Source: Pseudomonas sp. S35
GTDB lineage: Bacteria; Pseudomonadota; Gammaproteobacteria; Pseudomonadales; Pseudomonadaceae
Reading direction: 5' to 3'
DNA: 64,000 bases
Assembly (NCBI RefSeq): GCF_009866765.1
Contig: NZ_CP019431.1
Coordinates: forward strand, 2,790,001-2,854,000
This document shows, in pieces, positions 50,839-58,243 of this stretch. The notes beneath the pieces are model-generated. The model searched no databases, was not told the origin of the DNA, and saw only the letters and a program-made list of their open reading frames with translations. The translations under genes were made by a program, and so were the position numbers. Position 1 is the first letter of the stretch; each line of letters begins with the position of its first letter.

Positions 50839-52797
50839 ATGACCCAGCCACTGTTGGAGCTCAAGGGCATCACCCGCAGTTTCATGGCCGGCGAGCGCGA
50901 GTTCATTGCGCTCAAGGGCATCGATTTGACGATTCATGCCGGGGAAATGCTCGCGATTATCGGCGCTTCCGGTTCGGGCAAATCCACCCTGATGAATATC
51001 CTCGGCGGCCTGGATTACGCCACCGCCGGCAGTTACACGATCAATGGCATCGAAACCCGTTCATTGGGTGATGAACAACTGGCGGAGCTGCGCCGCGACT
51101 ACTTCGGGTTCATCTTCCAGCGCTACCACTTGCTGGCGCACCTCAGCGCCTTGCACAACGTGGAGATGCCGGCGATCTATGCCGGCACGCCGCAAACTGC
51201 GCGGCACAGTCGCGCGCGGGAGTTGCTTGAGCGCCTGGGCCTGGCCAGCCACACCACGCATCGGCCCAGCCAGCTCTCCGGCGGCCAGCAGCAGCGGGTG
51301 AGCATCGCCCGCGCCTTGATGAACGGCGGTGAAGTGATCCTGGCGGACGAACCCACCGGCGCCCTCGACACCCACAGCGGCAAGGAGGTCATGCGCATCC
51401 TCGCCGAGCTGCATGCGGCGGGGCACACGGTGATCATTGTCACCCACGACCCCAAGGTGGCGGCCAACGCCCAGCGCATCGTCGAGGTCTGCGACGGCGA
51501 GATCATCAGTGACAAGGCCAACGACTGTGTTGGCCTGGACGCGACCAGCGAAGTGCCCATCGAGCCCAGGCGCGCCGGTGCACGGCGCCTGGTGGCGAGC
51601 CTGGGGTTGTTCAAGGAAGCGTTCAATATGGCCTGGGTTGCGCTGGTGTCCCATCGCATGCGCACCTTGCTGACCATGCTTGGCATTGTCATCGGCATCA
51701 CCTCGGTGGTGTCGATTTCGGCCATCGGCGAGGGCGCCAAGCGTTATGTGCTCAAGGACATCCAGGCGATTGGCAGCAACACCATCGACATCTTTTCCGG
51801 CACCAGTTTCGGCGACAGCCGCGCCTCGGCCATCGAAACCCTGATGCCGTCGGATGTGGAGGCGTTGAACCAACTGTACTACGTGGACAGCGCCACACCG
51901 GTGGTGGGCCGCAACCTGCTGTTGCGCTTTGGCAATATCGACGTGGATGCCCAGGTCAATGGCGTCAGCGACCGCTACTTCAAGGTCAAGGGTTTGAAGC
52001 TCGAGGCCGGTATTGCCTTCAGCGAAAGCGATGCACGGCGCCAGGCCCAGGTGGTGGTGATCGACCACAATGCCCGGCACCGCTTGTTCGGGCCTAACGT
52101 CGACCCGTTGGGCCAGGTGATCCTGGTGGGCAACCTGCCGTGCACGGTGATCGGCGTGACGGCCGACAATAAAAACATGTTCGCCGCGAGCAAGGCACTC
52201 AACGTGTGGGTGCCTTACGAAACGGCGGCGGGGCGCCTGCTGGGCCAGCGTCATCTGGACAGCATCACCGTGCGCATCAAGGACGGCCAGCCGAGCAAAG
52301 TGGTGGAAGACAACGTCAACAAGCTCATGCTGCAACGCCACGGCACCAAGGATTTCTTCACCAATAACCTCGACAGCATCATGCAGACGGTGCAAAAGAC
52401 CAGCCGCTCCCTGGCGTTGTTGTTGTCGTTGATCGCGGTGATTTCATTGCTGGTGGGAGGGATTGGTGTGATGAATATCATGCTGGTGTCGGTCACCGAG
52501 CGTACCCGCGAGATCGGTATTCGCATGGCGGTGGGCGCGCGGCAGTCGGATATCCGTCAGCAGTTCCTGGTTGAGGCGGTGATGGTGTGCCTGATCGGCG
52601 GGATGATTGGCATCTCGCTGTCGTTTGCCATCGGCTATCTGTTTTCGTTGTTTGTGAAGGAGTGGGAGATGGTGTTTTCGCTGGGCTCGATCATCACGGC
52701 GTTTGCCTGTTCGACCATGATCGGCATTGTGTTTGGCTTTGTGCCGGCACGAAATGCGGCGCGGCTGGACCCGATCGAGGCACTGGCCAGGGACTGA
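50839..52797 (+). CDS. macB: MacB-like ABC transporter, ATPase fused to permease
   Basis: 652 residues. The N-terminal ATPase has Walker A GASGSGKST (about 42-50), signature LSGGQQQR (about 146-153) and Walker B ILADEPTGALD (about 167-177). A linker leads to a first membrane helix near 278-300, a large periplasmic domain (about 300-525) and three C-terminal helices with the FtsX-type fold. The MacB family moves substrates out from the periplasm by mechanotransmission through MacA and a TolC channel. Macrolide export is the family name only; the context points to lipopeptide release. The gene ends before a perfect hairpin at 52824. Confidence 0.9.
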   Translation: MTQPLLELKGITRSFMAGEREFIALKGIDLTIHAGEMLAIIGASGSGKSTLMNILGGLDYATAGSYTINGIETRSLGDEQLAELRRDYFGFIFQRYHLLAHLSALHNVEMPAIYAGTPQTARHSRARELLERLGLASHTTHRPSQLSGGQQQRVSIARALMNGGEVILADEPTGALDTHSGKEVMRILAELHAAGHTVIIVTHDPKVAANAQRIVEVCDGEIISDKANDCVGLDATSEVPIEPRRAGARRLVASLGLFKEAFNMAWVALVSHRMRTLLTMLGIVIGITSVVSISAIGEGAKRYVLKDIQAIGSNTIDIFSGTSFGDSRASAIETLMPSDVEALNQLYYVDSATPVVGRNLLLRFGNIDVDAQVNGVSDRYFKVKGLKLEAGIAFSESDARRQAQVVVIDHNARHRLFGPNVDPLGQVILVGNLPCTVIGVTADNKNMFAASKALNVWVPYETAAGRLLGQRHLDSITVRIKDGQPSKVVEDNVNKLMLQRHGTKDFFTNNLDSIMQTVQKTSRSLALLLSLIAVISLLVGGIGVMNIMLVSVTERTREIGIRMAVGARQSDIRQQFLVEAVMVCLIGGMIGISLSFAIGYLFSLFVKEWEMVFSLGSIITAFACSTMIGIVFGFVPARNAARLDPIEALARD

Positions 52798-52823
52798 TTT
52801 CTGTTGGCCGGTGACGATCACGT

Positions 52824-52849
52824 GTGGGAGGGGGCTTGCCCCCTCCCAC
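52824..52849. terminator. Perfect hairpin between convergent macB and luxR genes
   Basis: GTGGGAGGGGGC, two T residues, then GCCCCCTCCCAC: a perfect 12-base-pair inverted repeat lying between the two convergent stops. It matches the common Pseudomonas REP half-element and is well placed as a bidirectional terminator, although no long T-run flanks it. Confidence 0.65.
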
Positions 52850-52853
52850 CGGT

Positions 52854-53534
52854 TTAGCTGGCGATGTCGTCCGTGGAATACATCCACCGCAACAACGAAT
52901 GCCGTCCGCTGATCCCCAGTTTGATCGATGCGCGCTTGAGGTAGCTTTCAATCGTGTTGACCTTCAACGCCAACTGCTCGGCCAACTCCGGCGCGGTACG
53001 CCCGGCCAGCAGGCCCACGCACACTTCCAACTCGCGGTTGGACAAGGTCAACCCCGATTGCACCAGGCGTTCTTCAATCCGCCGGCGCAGGGTTTCTAAG
53101 CCTTGGTTTTCCGGCATCTCCAGATCAGTGTCCTGGCGGCAGGGCTGGATCGCGGCGATGTGTTTTTCCACCATCGGCAGCAACAGCGTGGAAAAGTCCT
53201 GCAACATGCTGCGTTCCTGGGGCGAAAAGCTGTCGGACTGGTGCGAGCGGTACACCGACAGCACGTAGCGCACATCATCCTTGCGGCGCGTCAGGTGCAG
53301 TTGTGCGGCGGGTTGCGCTTCGCCCAGGGCCGCCACCGAATCGGTGTAGACCGGGCTGATCTTGCGGCGGGTGTGGCCTTCGGGGTTGACGTGCAATTGG
53401 GTGATATGGGTGGCGTCCACTGCCAGTTGGGTGAGGATCAGGTCATGCAGCATGCGTGGGAAATGGCGACTGCCGGTGCTGGCGATGACCTTGCCTATAT
53501 GTGGGAACAGGTGTGAGTTCATCAGTTCGTCCAT
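52854..53534 (-). CDS. LuxR-type transcriptional regulator of the lipopeptide locus
   Basis: A 226-residue regulator with a C-terminal LuxR/GerE helix-turn-helix at about 163-218 (LSNRELEVCVGLLAGRTAPELA, then VNTIESYLKRASIKLGI). The N-terminal 150 residues show no clear homoserine-lactone-binding pattern and no receiver domain, so it looks like a solo regulator. A LuxR-type gene in this place after macAB is known to be needed for viscosin and massetolide production (the BCR regulator). The start at 53534 has a second Met at codon 5. A 22-base palindrome lies about 90 bases upstream of the start. Confidence 0.85.
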   Translation of the reverse strand: MDELMNSHLFPHIGKVIASTGSRHFPRMLHDLILTQLAVDATHITQLHVNPEGHTRRKISPVYTDSVAALGEAQPAAQLHLTRRKDDVRYVLSVYRSHQSDSFSPQERSMLQDFSTLLLPMVEKHIAAIQPCRQDTDLEMPENQGLETLRRRIEERLVQSGLTLSNRELEVCVGLLAGRTAPELAEQLALKVNTIESYLKRASIKLGISGRHSLLRWMYSTDDIAS

Positions 53535-53623
53535 GAGTGTCGAGTGCAGGGACGTATGCTAGTACAGCCTGGGCACGCCAGGGGGATCCAATGCGGAAAA
53601 ATCCAGATTAAAAACGCATAACA

Positions 53624-53645
53624 GTAGTCGGACCCGTCCGACTAC
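53624..53645. promoter_or_regulatory. 22-base perfect palindrome upstream of the luxR gene
   Basis: GTAGTCGGAC, two C residues, then GTCCGACTAC: 10-base arms, a perfect inverted repeat. It lies in the 145-base gap between the luxR start (53534) and the megL stop (53680), both on the - strand. It could be a dimer-binding operator for the LuxR regulator. It could instead be the megL terminator, since GTTTTTA follows nine bases past it on the - strand. The symmetry is seen; the choice is open. Confidence 0.6.
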
Positions 53646-53679
53646 CGTTTGTGGGAAAGGATAACGCCGAGCCTAAGCT

Positions 53680-54924
53680 TTATCTCAGCGGATGGGCGGC
53701 CATCACCGCCTGGCGCGGCAAGGCGCGGGTGCATTTGGCCAGGGCTTGGTGCACGTCCGCCAGCAGGTCGGCAACGTCCTCAAGCCCGACCGATAAACGC
53801 ACCAAACCTTCGCTGATGCCGTGGTGGGCCCTTTCTTCCGGGGTGTAGGTGGAGTGGGTCATGCTCGCAGGGTGCTGGGCCAGTGACTCGGCATCCCCCA
53901 GGCTGACGGCGCGGGTAAACAGTTTGAGGGCGTTCATGAAGCGCCGACCGTTGTCGAGCCCGCCCTTGAGTTCGAAGGCAATCATGCCACCGGCCTGGCT
54001 CATCTGCCGTGCGGCCAGTTCATATTGTGGGAAAGAACGCAGCCCCGGATATGTCACCCAGGCCACGGCCGGATGTGCCTGCAAGGCTTCAGCCACGGCC
54101 TGGGCGTTGCTGCAATGGCGGTCCATGCGCAGGGCCAGGGTCTTGAGGCCGCGCATCAACAGCGCGGCATCCTGGGGCGACATCACCGCGCCGGTCAGGT
54201 CCTTGAGGCCTTGCAGGCGAATGCGCTGGGCCAGGGCCTGGTTGCTGACGGCAACGCCGGCGGTGATATCGCCGTGGCCGCTGAGGTATTTGGTGGCCGA
54301 GTGCACCACCACATCGGCACCCAGTTCCAGGGGGCGTTGCAGGTAGGGCGTGCAGTACGTGTTGTCGACCACCACGGTCACATTCGGCTGTTGATGGGCA
54401 AGGGCGGCCACGGCGGCGATATCCACCAGTTGCAGGGTGGGGTTGGCCGGGGTTTCGCAGTAGATCATGCGGGTGGCGGGGCTGAGCGCTGCTTGCAGGG
54501 CGGCAAGGTCGGTGAGGTCGACGTGGCGCACCTTGATGCCGAACTCGCCGATGCCATGATGCAGCAGGGCGAAGGTGCAGCCGTAGAGCGTCTGGCTGAC
54601 GATCACTTCGTCGCCTGGGCGCAGCAGGGTCCAGAACGTCGCGGCAATCGCGCCCATGCCGGAACTGAATGCCACCGCCGCCTCGCCGTTCTCCAAGGTG
54701 GCCATGCGTGACTCCAGCAGCGCCAGGGTCGGGTTGGAAATGCGTGTATAGAAGTAGCCGTTGGCGTCACCGGCAAAACAGGCAGCGCCGTATTCCGCGG
54801 TCGGGAAGGCAAACGTGGCCGACAGATAGATCGGCGGTACAAGCGCGCCGTGGTGGTCCTTGGGGTCATAGCCGTGGTGGATGGCGCGGGTGGAAAAGCC
54901 GAATGCATTGTGTTTATTGTTCAT
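53680..54924 (-). CDS. megL: Methionine gamma-lyase (PLP enzyme)
   Basis: 414 residues from the ATG at 54924, which follows a TAAGGAG ribosome site; the open frame runs further upstream without support. It breaks L-methionine into methanethiol, 2-oxobutanoate and ammonia in the cytoplasm. The sequence follows the P. putida enzyme (MdeA) closely. The substrate-specific Cys116 in TLYGCTF, Tyr114, and the PLP-binding lysine in HSATKYLSGHGD (Lys212) are all present. Cystathionine gamma-lyases and beta-lyases usually lack this Cys, so methionine gamma-lyase is the best call. The divergent Lrp-type gene at 55049 is probably its activator, as mdeR is for mdeA in P. putida. Confidence 0.93.
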   Translation of the reverse strand: MNNKHNAFGFSTRAIHHGYDPKDHHGALVPPIYLSATFAFPTAEYGAACFAGDANGYFYTRISNPTLALLESRMATLENGEAAVAFSSGMGAIAATFWTLLRPGDEVIVSQTLYGCTFALLHHGIGEFGIKVRHVDLTDLAALQAALSPATRMIYCETPANPTLQLVDIAAVAALAHQQPNVTVVVDNTYCTPYLQRPLELGADVVVHSATKYLSGHGDITAGVAVSNQALAQRIRLQGLKDLTGAVMSPQDAALLMRGLKTLALRMDRHCSNAQAVAEALQAHPAVAWVTYPGLRSFPQYELAARQMSQAGGMIAFELKGGLDNGRRFMNALKLFTRAVSLGDAESLAQHPASMTHSTYTPEERAHHGISEGLVRLSVGLEDVADLLADVHQALAKCTRALPRQAVMAAHPLR

Positions 54925-55048
54925 GTCGGGGCGCTCCTTATTTCCTACAATGCTATGCTCATAACCGCGATTGAAACGTCCAAATTTTGCCGATAAATCC
55001 CGTGTGTTGGGATGAAAAAACTCTAAAAACAATGAACAGAGGCAAACC
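54925..55048. promoter_or_regulatory. Divergent promoter region of megL and the Lrp-type gene
   Basis: A 124-base AT-rich gap between two outward-facing genes. It must hold both promoters and probably the Lrp binding sites. I did not find a single unambiguous -35/-10 pair. Lrp-family sites are degenerate, so none is marked. Confidence 0.6.
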
Positions 55049-55519
55049 ATGCCCGTCACTCTCGACCGTACCGACAAAGCGTTATTGAACGCCCTGCAAG
55101 GCAATGCCCGTTTAACCGTGGCCGAATTGGCCGACCGCGTAGCCCTGACCACTTCGCCCTGCTGGCGACGGGTGCGCAACCTGGAGGAGAGCGGGGTGAT
55201 CAGCGGCTACCAGGCGATCCTCTCGCCCAAGGCACTGGGGTATGGGGTGACGGCGTTTGTCAGCATCATGATGCAGAGCCATACCCAGGAAATCGCCCGG
55301 GCATTTGAGCAGCGTTTGTTGGCGATTCCGCAAATCGTGGCGTGCCATAACGTGTCTGGGCGCTATGACTTTTTGCTCGAAGTGGTGGCCAAAGACCTTG
55401 AATCGTTTGGGGAGTTTGCACGAGAGGTGTTGCAGGCGCTGCCTTGCGTCAAAGAGATTTATTCGAGCTTTTCGTATAAGTCGGTGAGGCCGTTGCGGGT
55501 GATTCCATTGCCTGGATGA
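55049..55519 (+). CDS. mdeR: Lrp/AsnC-family regulator, probable MdeR-like activator of megL
   Basis: 156 residues: an AsnC-type helix-turn-helix in the N-terminus (about 6-60, LDRTDKALLNALQGNARLT and a C-terminal recognition helix SPCWRRVRNLEESGVI), then a RAM ligand and oligomerisation domain (about 66-150). GAGG lies six bases before ATG. It is divergent from megL, the arrangement known for mdeR and mdeA in P. putida, where the regulator activates the lyase gene and L-methionine or its product is the signal. The family call is sure; the target is inferred from position. Confidence 0.85.
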   Translation: MPVTLDRTDKALLNALQGNARLTVAELADRVALTTSPCWRRVRNLEESGVISGYQAILSPKALGYGVTAFVSIMMQSHTQEIARAFEQRLLAIPQIVACHNVSGRYDFLLEVVAKDLESFGEFAREVLQALPCVKEIYSSFSYKSVRPLRVIPLPG

Positions 55520-55582
55520 TGCGGTCTGCCCAGCCTGTAGGCGAGGTCGCCGACTGGTGGCTATTGTCAGAAATTTCCCACA

Positions 55583-55600
55583 GGAGTACAAATGTACTCC
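55583..55600. promoter_or_regulatory. LexA2-type operator over the lexA2 start
   Basis: GGAGTAC, four bases, then GTACTCC: a perfect 18-base palindrome. Its GTAC-N4-GTAC core fits the LexA2 box type described in P. putida rather than the standard CTG-N10-CAG box. The left arm includes the GGAG ribosome site and the right arm covers the start ATG at 55592, so bound LexA2 would cover the translation start of its own gene and repress the whole cassette. Confidence 0.8.
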
Positions 55601-56209
55601 ATGACGACTCTCACTCCCCGCCGCACTGCCATCCTGACCTTCATCCGCGAGCGTATCGCGCAGCATGGTCAGTCCCCCAGCCTCGCCGAGATCGCCGAGG
55701 CATTTGGCTTTGCCTCGCGCAGCGTCGCGCGTAAACACGTGGTGGCGCTGACCGAGGCCGGCTACATCGAGGTTAACTCCAACCAGGCCCGTGGCATTCG
55801 CCTGCTCAACCAAGCCGCACGCCCGCAATGGCTGGATGTGCCGGTACTCGGCCGTGTCGCCGCAGGCCTGCCCATCGGTGCCGACGCCGAAATCCACAGC
55901 CGCCTGCAACTGGACCCGGCCACCTTCGCGAAAACCCCGGACTACCTGCTGCGGGTACAGGGCGATTCGATGATCGAAGACGGCATCCTCGACGGCGACC
56001 TGGTGGGCGTGCGCCGCAGTGCCGAGGCCTTGAACGGGCAGATCGTGGTGGCGCGCCTGGACGGTGAAGTCACCATCAAACGCTTTGAGCACAATGGCGA
56101 CAGCGTGCGCCTGCTGCCGCGTAACCCTGCGTATCAACCCATTGTGGTGGGCCCCGACCAGGACCTGGCCATCGAAGGGGTGTTTTGCGGCTTGGTGAGG
56201 CAAGGCTGA
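55592..56209 (+). CDS. lexA2: SOS repressor LexA2 of the imuAB-dnaE2 cassette
   Basis: 205 residues. The N-terminal winged helix DNA-binding domain (about 1-70) has the altered recognition part SRSVARKHVVAL, unlike the SPNAAEEHLKAL type of standard LexA. The C-terminal peptidase domain has the self-cleavage bond Ala91-Gly92, Ser126 (GDSM) and Lys163 (TIKRF), all intact, so RecA-stimulated self-cleavage is expected. ATG 55592 has GGAG five bases upstream; ATG 55601 is an alternative with poor spacing. It is the first gene of lexA2-imuA-imuB-dnaE2, a damage-inducible unit known in many proteobacteria. The main lexA of the genome would lie elsewhere. Confidence 0.92.
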   Translation: MYSMTTLTPRRTAILTFIRERIAQHGQSPSLAEIAEAFGFASRSVARKHVVALTEAGYIEVNSNQARGIRLLNQAARPQWLDVPVLGRVAAGLPIGADAEIHSRLQLDPATFAKTPDYLLRVQGDSMIEDGILDGDLVGVRRSAEALNGQIVVARLDGEVTIKRFEHNGDSVRLLPRNPAYQPIVVGPDQDLAIEGVFCGLVRQG

Positions 56210-56823
56210 TGGGCGCCGTCGTTGCCCTGGACGCGCTGTTCAATGGCGGGCGCGTGTGGAAAGGCCGGCCCGTCGCGCCGCCGGCCAGTGTGCATCCCAC
56301 CGGGCTGGCAGCGCTGGATGCGGTGCTGCCCAGCGGTGGCTGGCCGGAGTCGGCCTTGAGTGAAATCCTGATGGCCAGGGAAGGGATCGGTGAGCTGCAA
56401 CTGGTGCTGCCGACCTTGGCGCGCTTGTCGGCATTGGGGGAGCGCATTGTGCTGGTCGCGCCGCCTTATACGCCGTACCCCCATGCGTGGCAGAACGCCG
56501 GGGTGGATGTGCGCCAGTTGTCGGTGATTCACGCCGAGGCACGCGATGCGTTGTGGGCGGTGGAGCAGTGCCTGCGTTCTGGCAGTTGCGGTGCCGTATT
56601 GTGCTGGCCGCGCCAGGCCGATGACCGGGCGCTGCGGCGCTTGCAAGTGGCGGCGGAAACCGGCCAGACCCTGGCGTTTGCCTGGCGTGCCTTGAGCGAG
56701 GCGGTCAACTCATCGCCCGCAGCCCTGCGCCTGGCGGTCGAGGCCAAGCCCGCGCAAGTGCGGGTGCTCAAGTGTCGCGGCGGCTTGGCTCACCCCGCGC
56801 CGATTGCGCTGGCCGGGTCCTGA
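56209..56823 (+). CDS. imuA: ImuA, translesion synthesis accessory protein (RecA/SulA-like)
   Basis: 204 residues from ATG 56209, one base inside the lexA2 stop. ImuA has a RecA-like fold and works with ImuB and DnaE2 in damage-induced mutagenesis; it is often misnamed SulA. Visible marks are LDAVLPSGGWPESALSEIL and GELQLVLPTLARL; the usual phosphate-binding GKT is missing. The C-terminus has a hydrophobic strand set followed by RVLKCRGG. Its place between lexA2 and imuB supports the call more than any single motif. The open frame begins upstream at 56185 without a start that fits. Confidence 0.88.
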   Translation: MGAVVALDALFNGGRVWKGRPVAPPASVHPTGLAALDAVLPSGGWPESALSEILMAREGIGELQLVLPTLARLSALGERIVLVAPPYTPYPHAWQNAGVDVRQLSVIHAEARDALWAVEQCLRSGSCGAVLCWPRQADDRALRRLQVAAETGQTLAFAWRALSEAVNSSPAALRLAVEAKPAQVRVLKCRGGLAHPAPIALAGS

Positions 56824-56830
56824 GGTTGGC

Positions 56831-58243
56831 ATGCGCTGGGTGTGTATTGTCTTCCCGCAATTGGCGCTGGACGGGGTGCAGCGTGTGCACCCCGAGCCCG
56901 ACCAACCCCTCGTGTTGCTGGCCGGCACGCCGCAGCGGCGCGTGCTGCAAACCGTCAACGACGCCGCGCGCGCCTTGGGTCTGCGCCCAGGCCTTTCGCT
57001 GACGGCGGCCCATGCCCTGGCCAAGACCTTTGCCAGCGCCGAATACGACCCCGCCGAGATCGAGCGCGGGCAGCAGTTTCTGGCGGCCTGGGCCTATAAG
57101 TTCAGTTCCCAGGTGAGCCTGTATTACCCGCGCACCTTGCTGTTTGAAATCGAGTCGAGCCTCGGGCTGTTCGGGCCTTGGCCGCAGTTTGAAGCGCGCT
57201 TGCGCAAGGAATTGGCCGAGCTGGGCTTTCGCCACCGGATCGTCGCCGCGCCCAACCCGGCGGCGGCGCGGGTGCTGGCCAATCTCTACGATGGCCTGGC
57301 CGTAGAGGATCACACCTTGATGCAGGCCTTGGCCGCGCTGCCCATCGACCGCGCCGGCCTTGAGCCTCAGGCGGCTATCGCGTTATCCCGCATGGGCCTG
57401 CGCACCTTGGCCCAGGTGCAGGCATTGCCCCGGCACACCTTGGCGCGGCGCTTTGATGCCAGCCTGCTCAAGCACCTGGATACGTTGGTCGGGCAGCGCC
57501 CACTGGCCCTGGGGTTTTACCAGCCGCCAGACCAGTTCGATGTGCGTATCGAACTGAATTTCGACGTGCAATCGCACCAGGCGCTGCTGTTTCCGCTACG
57601 GCGTTTGACCGGTGATTTAGCTGCCTTCCTGTGTGGCCGTGACAGTGGCGTGCAGCGTTTTGACCTGCACCTGGAACATGCGCAGTTGCCCGACAGTGTG
57701 ATCAAGGTTGGCCTGCTCAGCTCCGAGCGCGAGCCGGCGATGCTGTTCGAACTCGCCCGTGGGCGCCTGGAGCAGGTGCAAGTCACCGCGCCGGTGCGCG
57801 GCTTTCGCCTGGTGGCCCAGGACCTGCCGGTGTTTGTGCCGCAGCGCCAGGACCTGTTCGACGACCGCCCGCAACAAACCCTGCCCTGGGAGCAACTGCG
57901 CGAACGCCTGCGCGCACGCCTGGGGGATGAGGCGGTGCAGGGCCTGCGCTTTCATGCCGATCACCGCCCCGAGTGCGCCTGGCAAGCCACGGCCGACAGT
58001 CGCGTGTGCCCGAGTTTGAACAAGGTGCAACGCCCCGGCTGGCTGCTCAGCGAACCCACCTTGCTGGCCGAGCAGGGCGTGCAGATCCTCATGGGCCCGG
58101 AACGCATTGAGTCTGGCTGGTGGGACGGCGCCGATGTCCGCCGCGATTATTACTTGATCCAGACTCGCGCCGGCCAGCAAGGCTGGGCATACCGTAGCGT
58201 GGGGCAGGGCGATGGCTTGTGGCTGCAAGGCTGGTTTGCATGA
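56831..58243 (+). CDS. imuB: ImuB, catalytically inactive Y-family polymerase-like protein
   Basis: 470 residues from ATG 56831. It is a DinB/UmuC relative that acts as a hub linking DnaE2, the beta clamp and RecA rather than as a polymerase. The N-terminal motif reads [13 protein letters not shown], without the metal-binding Asp of active Y polymerases, and the second active-site element reads [11 protein letters not shown] where an active enzyme has IDEAYLD. Palm, fingers and little-finger regions span about 1-340, and a C-terminal extension (about 345-470) is typical of ImuB. It overlaps dnaE2 by four bases, so both are coupled. Confidence is high. Confidence 0.92.
   Translation: MRWVCIVFPQLALDGVQRVHPEPDQPLVLLAGTPQRRVLQTVNDAARALGLRPGLSLTAAHALAKTFASAEYDPAEIERGQQFLAAWAYKFSSQVSLYYPRTLLFEIESSLGLFGPWPQFEARLRKELAELGFRHRIVAAPNPAAARVLANLYDGLAVEDHTLMQALAALPIDRAGLEPQAAIALSRMGLRTLAQVQALPRHTLARRFDASLLKHLDTLVGQRPLALGFYQPPDQFDVRIELNFDVQSHQALLFPLRRLTGDLAAFLCGRDSGVQRFDLHLEHAQLPDSVIKVGLLSSEREPAMLFELARGRLEQVQVTAPVRGFRLVAQDLPVFVPQRQDLFDDRPQQTLPWEQLRERLRARLGDEAVQGLRFHADHRPECAWQATADSRVCPSLNKVQRPGWLLSEPTLLAEQGVQILMGPERIESGWWDGADVRRDYYLIQTRAGQQGWAYRSVGQGDGLWLQGWFA

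Noticed and set aside
49684..52797. MacAB as a macrolide resistance system
   Set aside because: Position directly after a lipopeptide synthetase with a LuxR regulator fits the known lipopeptide export genes; the macrolide role is only the family name.
56209..56823. SulA cell division inhibitor
   Set aside because: Its place between lexA2 and imuB, with RecA-like rather than SulA-specific sequence, marks it as ImuA.
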